A stretch of 64,000 bases of DNA from positions 2,229,501-2,293,500 of the forward strand of contig NC_006270.3 of the NCBI RefSeq assembly GCF_000011645.1, given 5' to 3'. Shown here in pieces: positions 1-7,434 of this stretch. The stretch's first letter is position 1; each line of letters opens with the position of its first letter. Under the pieces are notes generated by a model. It saw only the letters and a program-made list of their open reading frames with translations, had not been told where the DNA came from and ran no database searches. Both the position numbers and the translations under genes were made by a program. This stretch comes from Bacillus licheniformis DSM 13 = ATCC 14580. Lineage in GTDB: Bacteria; Bacillota; Bacilli; Bacillales; Bacillaceae.

Positions 1-49
1 AATAATGTTTAATTATACATAATCGGTGTTTCTTGAAAAGAAAGAGGGC

Positions 50-982
50 TTACGGATGAAAGGATTTTTTTCTTTTTAAAAATACCTTCTCCGGTCTCTT
101 CCATTGAAATTGCGAAAGTGTAAACAATATCAGCGCCGCCCATATGCAGGAAAACGTAAAGACCTTGCTGCTGTTGAACGGTTCATGGTAGACGAAAACG
201 CCTAAACATAATGTAATGGTCGGAGCGATATATTGCAAAATGCCGACTTGATAGAGCGGCAGTTTCTTTGCACCTTCCGCAAATAAAAGCAGCGGAATCG
301 CGGTCAGCACCCCCGCCAGAAACAGCAGCACCATCATGCCGATGCTCCCTGAGGCTGCCTGAGCCTTCTCCGGATGGCTGAAGAACAGCAGGTAGATCGC
401 TGCAACCGGAGCGATCATCATCGTTTCCAAAGTAAGTCCTATGGCACTTGAGAGCGATGTGCGCTTTTTCGCCAGTCCGTAGAGCCCGAAGCTGAATGCG
501 AGCATCAGGGCGATGTACGGCACGGACCCGTACTGAAAAGCTGAAATAAGCACGCCGAGGGCAGCGAGAAGAACTGCCGCTCCCTGCATCCGCGTTAGCT
601 TTTCCTTTAAAAAGACAATTCCGAGAACGATCGATACGAGCGGATTGATGTAGTAGCCCAGGCTCGCTTCAAGAATATAGCCGTTGCTGACGGCCCATAT
701 GTAGACATACCAATTGATCGAAATCAGAACGGACGACAAAATGAGCGGAACAAATTCCTTTCGGTTTCCCGAAAGCGAGCGAAATGCTTTGACTCCGTTT
801 TTCCACTGCCGCAAAACGAGAAGCACCCCGCACATAAAAACAAATGACCAGATAATCCGGTGCGCCAGAATATCGAGCGCGGCCGTCTGATCGAGCACTT
901 TCCAATATAAAGGAAGGAGCCCCCACAGCAAATAAGAAAGCGCTGTGTAAATGATTCCTTTCGTTTGAGATGAATGATTCAT
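50..982 (-). CDS. rarD: RarD/EamA-family permease (YojE-like)
   Basis: The 310-residue product is almost entirely hydrophobic and has the ten-helix layout of the EamA drug/metabolite transporter superfamily. The start 'SSQTKGIIYTALSYLLWGLL' is typical of RarD proteins, and the region near residues 105-125 (SWYVYIWAVS-like, ASLGYYINPL) matches the family. The ATG at 982 was chosen over an upstream in-frame start because a GGAAAG ribosome site precedes it. The tail is rich in lysine and arginine and probably cytoplasmic. Family members are proposed exporters or importers of metabolites; the substrate is unknown. It is divergent from the coat-protein gene that starts at 1065. Confidence 0.85.
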   Translation of the reverse strand: MNHSSQTKGIIYTALSYLLWGLLPLYWKVLDQTAALDILAHRIIWSFVFMCGVLLVLRQWKNGVKAFRSLSGNRKEFVPLILSSVLISINWYVYIWAVSNGYILEASLGYYINPLVSIVLGIVFLKEKLTRMQGAAVLLAALGVLISAFQYGSVPYIALMLAFSFGLYGLAKKRTSLSSAIGLTLETMMIAPVAAIYLLFFSHPEKAQAASGSIGMMVLLFLAGVLTAIPLLLFAEGAKKLPLYQVGILQYIAPTITLCLGVFVYHEPFNSSKVFTFSCIWAALILFTLSQFQWKRPEKVFLKRKKSFHP

Positions 983-1009
983 GTCTGTTTCTTTCCTTTC
1001 TTCTTCATC

Positions 1010-1035
1010 ACTTTCCGCACTTTTTTGCATATACT
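1010..1035 (+). promoter_or_regulatory. Possible sigma-K promoter of the GerT-like gene
   Basis: CATATACT at 1028-1035 fits the sigma-K -10 pattern CATAnnnT, and an AC dinucleotide at 1010-1011 sits 16 nt upstream, the place of the sigma-K -35. The start codon follows about 30 nt later. The motif is short, so chance occurrence is possible, but late mother-cell expression agrees with a coat protein. Confidence 0.35.
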
Positions 1036-1064
1036 GTACCGTCTATGTGAAAGGAAGTGTGATC

Positions 1065-1517
1065 GTGTTTGATTGGCAACGCTTTTTTCCATTTCAGCAG
1101 TTTTCCAAGGACGGATTAAAAAACGCTGACCCGAAAGATGTGGAGCAATATATCCACCACATGATGAAAAGCGTTTTCGGACCGGGGTATGCAGTTCAAT
1201 TTCCTTTTCGTGACCCTCTCTCAAAAGAAACATCGGCGGCAGATGAATCTGATCCGATTGATATTTTTGAAACGACAAGCCATGTATTTGTTAAAATACC
1301 GCTCACCAAAGAACAGCTTAACCTTCTGAAAATTAAACATACTTCACAAACCCTGATCATAGAAAACTACCCTGAAAAAGGGCGGCAGGAAAAAGTCGTT
1401 CTCCCCTCTCTAGTGCGCAGAAAGGGTACGAAAGCAATATTTAAAGACGGCATTTTGGAAGTGATGTTCTTAAAAAATGAGGACTTTAACCTGTCTGAAA
1501 TCGACATCACGTTTTGA
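1065..1517 (+). CDS. gerT: Hsp20-fold spore coat protein, GerT-like
   Basis: The product has 150 residues. Its C-terminal half (about 65-150) reads as an alpha-crystallin/Hsp20 beta-sandwich: 'SDPIDIFETTSHVFVKIPL' resembles the start of the domain and 'FKDGILEVMF' matches its A-x-x-x-G-x-L core, with the alanine shifted. Spore coat proteins CotM, CotP and GerT of Bacillus use this fold rather than acting as chaperones. The GTG at 1065 was chosen because AAGGAAG lies 7 nt upstream. Position next to yojE agrees with B. subtilis gerT, a sigma-K gene needed for germination, but the name rests on memory of gene order; a generic coat-associated Hsp20 protein is the alternative. Confidence 0.6.
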   Translation: MFDWQRFFPFQQFSKDGLKNADPKDVEQYIHHMMKSVFGPGYAVQFPFRDPLSKETSAADESDPIDIFETTSHVFVKIPLTKEQLNLLKIKHTSQTLIIENYPEKGRQEKVVLPSLVRRKGTKAIFKDGILEVMFLKNEDFNLSEIDITF

Positions 1518-1519
1518 AA

Positions 1520-1556
1520 ACGGCCAGCTTGAAAAAGCAGGCTGTTTTTTTTCTTC
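1520..1556 (+). terminator. Terminator after the GerT-like gene
   Basis: An imperfect CAGC...GCTG hairpin is followed by a run of eight T. It lies immediately after the stop codon at 1517. Confidence 0.55.
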
Positions 1557-1707
1557 CTGTATCATCTTAACACTACTCCTCAAGGATGATCATCTCATTT
1601 GCCTGACATTCGGCCGCGCCTTTAAATTTTGACAGTGTTAGTCATTATTCCTTAAAAAGTCTCTGTAACTATTTCCTCTTTCGGCTGTTGTCGATTTGTC
1701 CTTATAA

Positions 1708-1722
1708 TGATAATGGTTCTCA
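1708..1722 (+). promoter_or_regulatory. Fur-like box on the expansin promoter
   Basis: TGATAATGGTTCTCA matches 12 of 14 defined positions of the 7-1-7 Fur consensus TGATAATnATTATCA. It overlaps a TATAAT -10 element at 1703-1708 and would cover the predicted transcription start. The expansin start codon is at 1746. No convincing -35 was found at standard spacing. Confidence 0.45.
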
Positions 1723-1745
1723 ATTTATAAAACAGGAGGATGTAT

Positions 1746-2444
1746 ATGAAAAAGAAAATCAGCATATTGATCACAGCAATGTTTTTGACAATCCTTTGTT
1801 TTTCGCCTCAAGCTTCCGCTGCGTACAACTCACTGCATACGGGCTATGCCACTTATACGGGGTCGGGCTACTCCGGCGGCGCATTGCTTTTGGACCCTAT
1901 TCCGTCCAATATGAAGATCACCGCTTTAAATCCGACAGATATGAATTACCGCGGTGTGAAAGCTGCTCTTGCCGGCGCCTATCTGCGGGTTGAAGGGCCG
2001 AAAGGAAAAACGACCGTCTATGTTACCGATCTGTATCCTGAAGGAGCGCCGGGAGCCCTTGACCTTTCACCGAACGCTTTTCGCGAGATCGGCGATATGA
2101 AAGACGGCAAAATCGACATTAAATGGCGTATAGTCAAAGCGCCGATTACCGGCAATTTCACTTACCGGATCAAAGAAGGCAGCAGCCAATGGTGGGCGGC
2201 GATCCAAGTCAGAAACCACAAATATCCCGTCATGAAAATGGAATATTACAAAGACGGAAAGTGGATCAACATGGAGAAAACGGATTACAACCATTTCGTC
2301 AGCACCAATCTCGGGACAAGTCCGCTTAAAGTCAGGATCACAGATATCCGAGGAAAAGTCGTCAAAGACACGATAAAAAAGCTTCCGGAAAACGGGACGT
2401 CAAGCGCATATACCGTACCGGGAAAAGTACAGTTCCCTGACTGA
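1746..2444 (+). CDS. yoaJ: Bacterial expansin YoaJ (EXLX1)
   Basis: Expansins loosen plant cell walls non-hydrolytically and help root colonisation. The 232-residue protein starts with a 25-residue Sec signal peptide ending ASA, followed by the secreted two-domain expansin: a double-psi beta barrel (about 27-125) and a carbohydrate-binding sandwich (about 130-232). The conserved acid is Asp106 in GALDLSP, and the flat cellulose-binding aromatics are Trp149, Trp150 and Tyr181; these align with Asp82, Trp125, Trp126 and Tyr157 of B. subtilis EXLX1. Length equals the B. subtilis protein. The ATG at 1746 was taken because the ATG at 1740 overlaps the AGGAGG ribosome site. A Fur-like box precedes it. 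Confidence 0.97.
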   Translation: MKKKISILITAMFLTILCFSPQASAAYNSLHTGYATYTGSGYSGGALLLDPIPSNMKITALNPTDMNYRGVKAALAGAYLRVEGPKGKTTVYVTDLYPEGAPGALDLSPNAFREIGDMKDGKIDIKWRIVKAPITGNFTYRIKEGSSQWWAAIQVRNHKYPVMKMEYYKDGKWINMEKTDYNHFVSTNLGTSPLKVRITDIRGKVVKDTIKKLPENGTSSAYTVPGKVQFPD

Positions 2445-2464
2445 TCGATCCGGAAAGAATGAGA

Positions 2465-2505
2465 CGGCGGCCAAAGGCGAAAAGATTCGCAGGCTTTGGC
2501 CGCCG
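2465..2505. terminator. Strong hairpin between convergent genes
   Basis: The arms CGGCGGCCAAAG and CTTTGGCCGCCG pair perfectly and enclose a second small stem. No clear T-run follows on either strand, so it is a terminator-like structure between the convergent expansin and Gly/Pro/Tyr-rich genes rather than a textbook intrinsic terminator. Confidence 0.5.
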
Positions 2506-2555
2506 CTTCATATTGACATCCGGCATTTAGACGCCAGCAACAATTGGCTTATTGA

Positions 2556-2834
2556 TCAATAGCCCGGTCCTGCTCCTCTGTATGGAGCTGCGCCCGGAAC
2601 ACCTCCGTACGGAAAAGCCCCAGGAGCTGCCCCGTAGCCGTAATAAGGCGCGCCGCCGTAAGGTCCCGGGTATGGCGGCGGGTAAGCGTAAGGTCTTGGG
2701 TAGTTAAAAATCGCGCTTCCGAGAAATCCGCCCAGCAATCCGCCGACAAGCGGCGCTCCAAAACCCCAGAATAACGGGAATCTGGCCGGGTATCCGGCAG
2801 GACCTGATCTCGAATAAAGCATATGAGGGTTCAT
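2556..2834 (-). CDS. Gly/Pro/Tyr-rich small protein, possibly spore-coat associated
   Basis: The 92-residue protein has a hydrophobic, glycine-rich stretch at about 25-45 (FGAPLVGGLLGGFLGSAIF) followed by repeats rich in Pro, Tyr, Gly and Ala (PYAYPPPYPGPYGGAPYYGY). This composition is common in small Bacillus coat or inner-membrane-associated spore proteins. I do not recognise a specific family. The ATG at 2834 has AGGAGG about 10 nt upstream. It is transcribed alone, convergent with the expansin gene. Confidence 0.7.
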   Translation of the reverse strand: MNPHMLYSRSGPAGYPARFPLFWGFGAPLVGGLLGGFLGSAIFNYPRPYAYPPPYPGPYGGAPYYGYGAAPGAFPYGGVPGAAPYRGAGPGY

Positions 2835-2899
2835 TGGCTTTTATCCTCCTTTATGTCTGCCTATAGTAAAGGTATTCATAAAGTCGGGAAACGTTTGGG

Positions 2900-3646
2900 C
2901 TATTCTTCATAAATCATTTTTTTTGTCATTCCGCCGTCCACCGTTATGTTTGTACCGGTGACGAAGCGATTGTCCGGATCGGTCAAATAAAAGCATGCTT
3001 TGACGATATCCTGTGGGCGGCCGACCCTGTTTGACAAATGCTGCGCGTGGTCAATAGGCCGCAGGGCAGTATAATCACCGGTTTCAATCCAGCCCGGGGA
3101 AATGCTGTTGACCACGATTGAATCTTTGCTTAAAGACGCGGCCAATGCGTGAGTCAAAGCTATTAAGCCCCCTTTTGACGCGGCATAGGCTTCTGAGTCC
3201 GGTTCGGACATAAATGCCCTTGTCGAAGCGATATTGACGATGGCACCGCCTGTTTTCGCCTCTTTCATTCTTTTGGCCGCTTCTCTTGCGCAAAGAAACG
3301 CGCCTTTCAAATTCGTATTCAGGACGCCGTCCCATTCTTCAGCCGTCAAGTCGTAAGGGGACTTCCAAACTGATCGGCCCGCATTATTGATGAGCGCCGA
3401 TATCGAACGGCCGTTTCGGGAAGCTTCCTGCATCAGCCGTTTCACGTCTTCTTCAGAAGCTACATCACAAGGTGCAAATTGGACCCGCGCACCGGAAGCG
3501 GTCAGCTCTTTTTCAAGCTGTTCACCCTCTTCCTTCAATACGTCGGCGAATACGACGATAAAACCTTTTTGAGCATAGGCGGCCACGAGGTCTCTTCCAA
3601 TGCCTTTTGCCCCGCCTGTAATGACGACAGTTTCTTTACTGTTCAA
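2900..3646 (-). CDS. SDR-family oxidoreductase in operon with yodB
   Basis: This is a 248-residue classical short-chain dehydrogenase/reductase. It shows TGGAKGIG (cofactor binding, residues 10-17), NNAG (about 88-91), an active-site Ser in NIAST and the catalytic YAASK, plus a C-terminal VDGGM motif common to the family. The substrate cannot be told. Its TTG start at 3646 has AAGGGAG 8 nt upstream and lies only 5 nt after the yodB stop, so the two genes are very likely co-transcribed and possibly both under YodB control. I do not recall an SDR at this place in B. subtilis 168. Confidence 0.85.
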   Translation of the reverse strand: MNSKETVVITGGAKGIGRDLVAAYAQKGFIVVFADVLKEEGEQLEKELTASGARVQFAPCDVASEEDVKRLMQEASRNGRSISALINNAGRSVWKSPYDLTAEEWDGVLNTNLKGAFLCAREAAKRMKEAKTGGAIVNIASTRAFMSEPDSEAYAASKGGLIALTHALAASLSKDSIVVNSISPGWIETGDYTALRPIDHAQHLSNRVGRPQDIVKACFYLTDPDNRFVTGTNITVDGGMTKKMIYEE

Positions 3647-3651
3647 TCCGG

Positions 3652-3972
3652 TCAGCTCCCTTCCGGATCACAATGGCTTTCGGCCCAGGTTTGTATCTCC
3701 TTGAGGACAGGCTCCAGCGCCGTTCCCTTGTCTGTCAATTGATAGATCACTTTTACCGGCGTTTCCGGGAGCACTTGACGCTCGACTATTTTGCAGTGTT
3801 CGAGCTCTTTTAAACGTTCAGCCAGCATTTTCTGGCTGATCATCGGTATCATTTCAGTCAAGTCTTTAAATCGTTTAGGTCCATCCAATAATACATGGAT
3901 GATCAGTCCATTCCATCGTTTGCCGAGTAAAGAAAAGGCGGCTTCCATTCTAGGACACATTGTAAACCCCAA
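3652..3972 (-). CDS. yodB: YodB, thiol-based quinone-sensing HxlR/MarR-type repressor
   Basis: The 106-residue winged-helix protein of the HxlR family is very close to B. subtilis YodB, which represses azoR1, yodC and spxA until quinones, diamide or HOCl modify its cysteines. The sensor Cys6 (TMCPRM) and Cys101 (ESHCDP) are present. The protein stops at residue 106, so the third B. subtilis cysteine (Cys108) is missing, while an extra Cys60 occurs. TTG at 3972 was chosen because GGAGGGG precedes it and the resulting N-terminus aligns with B. subtilis. Divergent from yodC, upstream of an SDR gene. Confidence 0.92.
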   Translation of the reverse strand: MGFTMCPRMEAAFSLLGKRWNGLIIHVLLDGPKRFKDLTEMIPMISQKMLAERLKELEHCKIVERQVLPETPVKVIYQLTDKGTALEPVLKEIQTWAESHCDPEGS

Positions 3973-4023
3973 TTCTCTCACCCCTCCATATCCAGTTGAC
4001 AAATATAATGTGTGCCATTAAAA

Positions 4024-4056
4024 TACTCATTAAAGTTACAAAAAGTAAGTTTCTAA
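4024..4056. promoter_or_regulatory. Candidate YodB operator between yodB and yodC
   Basis: The intergenic DNA holds TACT-N7-GTTA (4024-4038), close to the YodB consensus TACT-N7-AGTA, and an adjoining inverted repeat GTTACaaaaaGTAA (4035-4048). YodB controls both divergent genes in B. subtilis. The match is partial. Confidence 0.35.
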
Positions 4057-4106
4057 CTTTTTATCTAACTCTATCATAACACGTTTAGCCCAAAGGAGGA
4101 AGTCAC

Positions 4107-4727
4107 ATGTCTTCACAAGAAAACACCGCTCTCAACATTCTGGAAGAGCGTACTTCGATTAAAGAATATGACACAAGCGTTTCGATTTCCAAAGAGGAGC
4201 TGACAAAGCTGCTGAGCATCACCACAAAGGCTCCGTCAGCCTGGAATCTGCAGCACTGGCATTTTACAGTCTTTCACAGCCAGGAATCAAAAGATAGGCT
4301 CCTTCCGATCGCGTTCAACCAAAAGCAAGTCAGTCAGGCCTCTGCGGTCGTAGCGGTGCTCGGGGACTTACAAGCGAATCTGAACGGTGAAGCCGTATAC
4401 GGCCCTCTGGCAGAAGCAGGCTATATGACTGAAGAAATCAAAAACACGCTGCTCGGACAAATCAACGGCGCTTATCAAAACAGCGGATTTGCAAGAGACG
4501 CCGCGTTTACAAACGCATCTCTAGCAGCCATGCAGCTGATGATCGCAGCCAAAGCAATGGGCTATGACACATGCGCAATGGGCGGCTTTGACAAGGAAGC
4601 ATTTGTGAAAGAATTCAACATCGATGAACGCTATGTACCGGTTATGCTGATTTCGGTCGGAAAGCCGGTCAAACCTGCGCACAAAAGCAATCGTTTCGAT
4701 GTGTCTGACGTATCTACATGGCTGTAA
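4107..4727 (+). CDS. yodC: YodC, nitroreductase-family FMN oxidoreductase
   Basis: The 206-residue protein belongs to the nitroreductase fold (FMN, NAD(P)H). The N-terminal pattern 'ERTSIKEYD' and 'TKAPSAWNLQHWHFTVF' is the FMN-binding segment, and 'GYDTCAMGGFD' near residue 155 is the family C-terminal motif. It is highly similar to B. subtilis YodC, which reduces quinones and nitro compounds and is induced by catechol through YodB. AAAGGAGG precedes the ATG at 4107. The gene is divergent from yodB and ends in a strong terminator shared with mhqD. Confidence 0.95.
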   Translation: MSSQENTALNILEERTSIKEYDTSVSISKEELTKLLSITTKAPSAWNLQHWHFTVFHSQESKDRLLPIAFNQKQVSQASAVVAVLGDLQANLNGEAVYGPLAEAGYMTEEIKNTLLGQINGAYQNSGFARDAAFTNASLAAMQLMIAAKAMGYDTCAMGGFDKEAFVKEFNIDERYVPVMLISVGKPVKPAHKSNRFDVSDVSTWL

Positions 4728-4735
4728 ACATGTTA

Positions 4736-4773
4736 AAAACCTTAGTCCCAAAAAAGGACTAAGGTTTATTTTT
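4736..4773. terminator. Bidirectional terminator yodC/mhqD
   Basis: AAACCTTAGTCC and GGACTAAGGTTT form a 12-bp perfect stem with a seven-base loop. T-rich and A-rich flanks allow it to work in both directions between the convergent genes. Confidence 0.9.
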
Positions 4774-5377
4774 ATGCTTTTATATGCTTTTCATACCAGA
4801 TTTTCGCCTTTTCAATTTCGCCGTGTGTCAGCTGATGGCCTCCGCCTTCCCAGTGAAGGAGCACTTTGGCGCCGGCGTTTGTGAAATAGCCGGCAAGCTC
4901 GCTTGATTCCTGCGGCGGACAGAGCGGATCTGTTTTGCCGGCCCCGATAAACACGGGCAGACCTGTCATATCAGGGAGCTTGCGATTTCTAAACGGAACC
5001 ATCGGATGATGCAAAATCGCCCCTTTCAGTACATGTTCATGACGGAACAGCAGACTTCCCGCGATATTGGCGCCGTTTGAATAGCCGATTGCGACCACCC
5101 GGCTTCTGTCAAAGTGAAGTTCCTTGGCTGCTTCATCTAGAAACGTTTTTAATTCATCCGTCCGTTCGATCAAATCTTTTTCGTCAAACACCCCTTCTCT
5201 CAGCCGCCTGAAAAAACGGGGCATTCCGTTTTCCAGCACATTTCCCCTGACCCCGAGCAAATTTGCATCGGGATCAATCATCTTGCCGATCGGCAGAAGA
5301 TCGTGTTCGTTTCCCCCTGTTCCATGCAATAACAACAGGGTGAGATCAGAGTCCCCTTTTTCATATATATAATTCAT
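4772..5377 (-). CDS. mhqD: MhqD, carboxylesterase/phospholipase-type alpha/beta hydrolase
   Basis: The 201-residue protein is a small alpha/beta hydrolase of the phospholipase/carboxylesterase family. It has the oxyanion segment LLLHGTGGNEHDL (residues 14-26), the nucleophile elbow GYSNGAN with Ser about 99, an acid in GKTDPLCPP and the catalytic His in GGGHQLTHGE. In B. subtilis mhqD (yodD) is the second gene of mhqE-mhqD, which MhqR represses until 2-methylhydroquinone or catechol is present. Here the MhqR operator and promoter are intact 200 bp upstream but no full mhqE is found between. AAGGAGTGAAAGG precedes the ATG at 5377. Confidence 0.9.
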   Translation of the reverse strand: MNYIYEKGDSDLTLLLLHGTGGNEHDLLPIGKMIDPDANLLGVRGNVLENGMPRFFRRLREGVFDEKDLIERTDELKTFLDEAAKELHFDRSRVVAIGYSNGANIAGSLLFRHEHVLKGAILHHPMVPFRNRKLPDMTGLPVFIGAGKTDPLCPPQESSELAGYFTNAGAKVLLHWEGGGHQLTHGEIEKAKIWYEKHIKA

Positions 5378-5567
5378 TTCCTTTCACTCCTTTTCCATTT
5401 TGGAAGTATGCCTTCAATTGGCCTGCAATCATTTCGGAAAGCTTCAATTCACCGAAAGAGACTCTCCAACTGTTCATCAATCAAAGAGCCCTGTTCACTG
5501 TCTCTTTCCCATACATTACTTTGGAGCCTCCTGCAATATGGTGCACCCCTTCTGTTTCCATCATCAT
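5378..5567 (-). pseudogene. mhqE: Probable vestige of mhqE between MhqR operator and mhqD
   Basis: No long open frame exists between the MhqR-type promoter and mhqD. Two short traces suggest a deleted dioxygenase gene. Reading from 5561 gives METEGVHHIAGG, which looks like the start of vicinal-oxygen-chelate dioxygenases (family pattern G-I-H-H-I), and then a stop. A second frame ends RPIEGILPKWKRSERK at a TGA that overlaps the mhqD ATG as ATGA, typical of translational coupling with a lost upstream gene. No ribosome site precedes the first trace, and both matches are short, so this is an inference. Confidence 0.4.
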
Positions 5568-5572
5568 CTTTT

Positions 5573-5590
5573 TATCTTGAATTCAAGATA
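5573..5590. promoter_or_regulatory. MhqR operator (perfect palindrome)
   Basis: TATCTTGAATTCAAGATA is an 18-bp perfect palindrome and fits the MhqR consensus TATCTcgaATTCgAGATA. It lies just downstream of a sigma-A promoter reading toward mhqD (next entry), where a repressor would block transcription start. Confidence 0.85.
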
Positions 5591-5596
5591 TTAATT

Positions 5597-5625
5597 ATTG
5601 TAAAGTTATGTTTTCGAATATGCAA
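5597..5625 (-). promoter_or_regulatory. Sigma-A promoter of the mhqD transcript
   Basis: On the minus strand TTGCAT (5620-5625) and TACAAT (5597-5602) are separated by 17 nt. The predicted start is at about 5590, the edge of the MhqR palindrome. Confidence 0.75.
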
Positions 5626-5678
5626 GACAGAACTATTGTTTAAATAATTTAAAAAATCACTTTTTTCTAATAATTATC

Positions 5679-5707
5679 TTGTGATTAAATCTGACAACTG
5701 CTATGAT
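5679..5707 (+). promoter_or_regulatory. TnrA/GlnR-type box overlapping the DUF3311-yodF promoter
   Basis: TGTGATTAAATCTGACA (5680-5696) matches the TnrA consensus TGTnAnAwwwTmTnACA at all but one defined position. It overlaps a possible -35 TTGTGA (5679-5684) whose -10 TATGAT is at 5702-5707 with a 17-nt spacer. I recall yodF as a TnrA target in B. subtilis. The overlap with the -35 looks more like repression than the usual activation site near -49. Confidence 0.6.
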
Positions 5708-5741
5708 TATGAACATCAAAATGGCTTAAGGAGGAAAAAAG

Positions 5742-5945
5742 GTGAATCAACAGCTTTTCAAATGGGTTCTGTTCATCATCCCTTTTATCGGACAGCTTGC
5801 CTTGCTGCCGTTTGTAAACCGGATCGATCCGATCGTTTTCGGACTTCCGTTTTTTCATTTTTGGCTGGTGCTGTGGATTGTGCTGACACCGCTGATCACA
5901 TTTGCGATTTACAGATTTGAGAAAAGAAACGGAGGTTATGAGTGA
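5742..5945 (+). CDS. DUF3311 small membrane subunit upstream of YodF
   Basis: The 67-residue protein has two transmembrane segments (about 7-25 and 36-56) and a basic C-terminus ending YRFEKRNGGYE. Small DUF3311 proteins are commonly encoded just before sodium:solute symporters and probably help the large subunit. The GTG at 5742 follows AAGGAGG. Its TGA overlaps the yodF start region, so translation is coupled. Confidence 0.8.
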   Translation: MNQQLFKWVLFIIPFIGQLALLPFVNRIDPIVFGLPFFHFWLVLWIVLTPLITFAIYRFEKRNGGYE

Positions 5946-7426
5946 TGCAGGGAAATCTAACAGCGCTCCTCATTACCGCCGGCATCATTTTGGCCGTAGT
6001 TTGTATCGGATTTATCGCCGGCAGCAATAAACAGTCGCGGAAATCGGTTGAAGAATGGTCGGTCGGCGGAAGGCGGTTCGGCGGGCTGCTCGTCTGGTTT
6101 CTCGTCGGCGCCGACTTGTATACAGCCTACACGTTTTTAGGATTGACAAGCACCGCTTTTACAAGCGGAAGCGTTGCTTTTTTCGCGATCCCTTATTCGG
6201 TTTTGGCCTATTTTATCGCGTACTTTTTTCTGCCGAAGATTTGGAAGGTGGCGAAAGTACATCAGCTGACGACGCTGGCCGATTACGCAAGGGAACGTTT
6301 CAGCAGCAAGCTGCTGTCTTCGCTTGTTGCCATTGTCGGCGTCTTGATGCTGATCCCGTATATCTGCCTGCAGCTCAGCGGAATCCAGGATACGCTTCAA
6401 GTCGCGGGTACAGGGTTTATTAACGTCAATGCCGTCGTGATCATATCATTCATCCTTGTCGCGCTCTATACGTTTTTCAGCGGCATCAAAGGTCCTACAT
6501 ATACCGCCATTATTAAAGATATTTTAGTTTGGGTGATGATGCTGTTTATGGTCGTTTCGTTGCCGCTCATCCATTTTAACGGCTGGACGCCGATGATTGA
6601 CAAGCTTGCAAATGAAGCGCCGCATATGCTGACGATCCCTTCTGACGGACCGCGCGGGATCGCCTGGTTCATCACGGCATCGATCGTTTCCGCGTTTGCC
6701 CTGTTCATGTGGGCCCATGCGGCGACAGGCGTCTTCACGGCGAACAGCGCGGATGCGCTCAGAAAAAACAGCATGTTTCTGCCGCTGTACAATATCGTAT
6801 TGATCTTAGTCATTTTCTTAGGCTTTATCGCATTTCTCGTACTTCCCGATGACATTAATCCGAGATTTGCCTTGCTGTATTTAATCCAAAGTTCCTACGG
6901 CGGCGTCACGCAAGGATTCGCCTATTCAACAATTGCCCTGGCAAGTCTGATCCCGTGTTCGATCATGGCGATCGGGGCGTCTAATCTATTCGCCAACAAT
7001 TTATACCGCGATTTGATCAATCCCCGCGTTTCGGGGCAAAAACTGACGATCATTACGCGCTCAATGGTATTTGTCGTCATCGGCCTGGCCCTTTTATTTG
7101 GAATGCTGTTCCCCGCAGCGCTTGTCACGCTTCAGCTTCTCGGCGTTTCAGGCATGGTGCAGATATTCCCGGCCATCGTCATCAGCCTGTTCTGGAAAAA
7201 CCAGACGAAGGAAGCGACGATCATCGGTCTTCTCATCGGCCTTGCCGTTACATTTACCGTTTATTTGACAGGGGCCACTTTCGGCATTTACGAAGGATTC
7301 TGGGGCCTTGCAGCCAACCTTTTGACTGTTGTCTTGTTGAATCCGTTTTTTGTGAAAAATGTAAAACACAATTCTGTGATCAACTATTTGTTTCATACTA
7401 AGAAGAATGTGCAAAAAAGCGCCTGA
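5945..7426 (+). CDS. yodF: YodF, sodium:solute symporter (SSS family)
   Basis: The 493-residue polytopic membrane protein of the SSS family is nearly collinear with B. subtilis YodF. It carries SVGGRRFGGLLVWFLVGADLY (substrate and Na+ site region, about 37-57) and 'GPTYTAIIKDILVWVMMLFM' near residue 185. Thirteen or so helices are predicted by hydrophobicity. The substrate is unproven; relatives carry proline, pantothenate or organic acids. ATG 5945 has GGAGG 9 nt upstream; a GTG at 5942 is an alternative. The TnrA-type box upstream suggests nitrogen control. Its native terminator is now split by the IS element. Confidence 0.9.
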   Translation: MQGNLTALLITAGIILAVVCIGFIAGSNKQSRKSVEEWSVGGRRFGGLLVWFLVGADLYTAYTFLGLTSTAFTSGSVAFFAIPYSVLAYFIAYFFLPKIWKVAKVHQLTTLADYARERFSSKLLSSLVAIVGVLMLIPYICLQLSGIQDTLQVAGTGFINVNAVVIISFILVALYTFFSGIKGPTYTAIIKDILVWVMMLFMVVSLPLIHFNGWTPMIDKLANEAPHMLTIPSDGPRGIAWFITASIVSAFALFMWAHAATGVFTANSADALRKNSMFLPLYNIVLILVIFLGFIAFLVLPDDINPRFALLYLIQSSYGGVTQGFAYSTIALASLIPCSIMAIGASNLFANNLYRDLINPRVSGQKLTIITRSMVFVVIGLALLFGMLFPAALVTLQLLGVSGMVQIFPAIVISLFWKNQTKEATIIGLLIGLAVTFTVYLTGATFGIYEGFWGLAANLLTVVLLNPFFVKNVKHNSVINYLFHTKKNVQKSA

Positions 7427-7434
7427 TCACCAAA

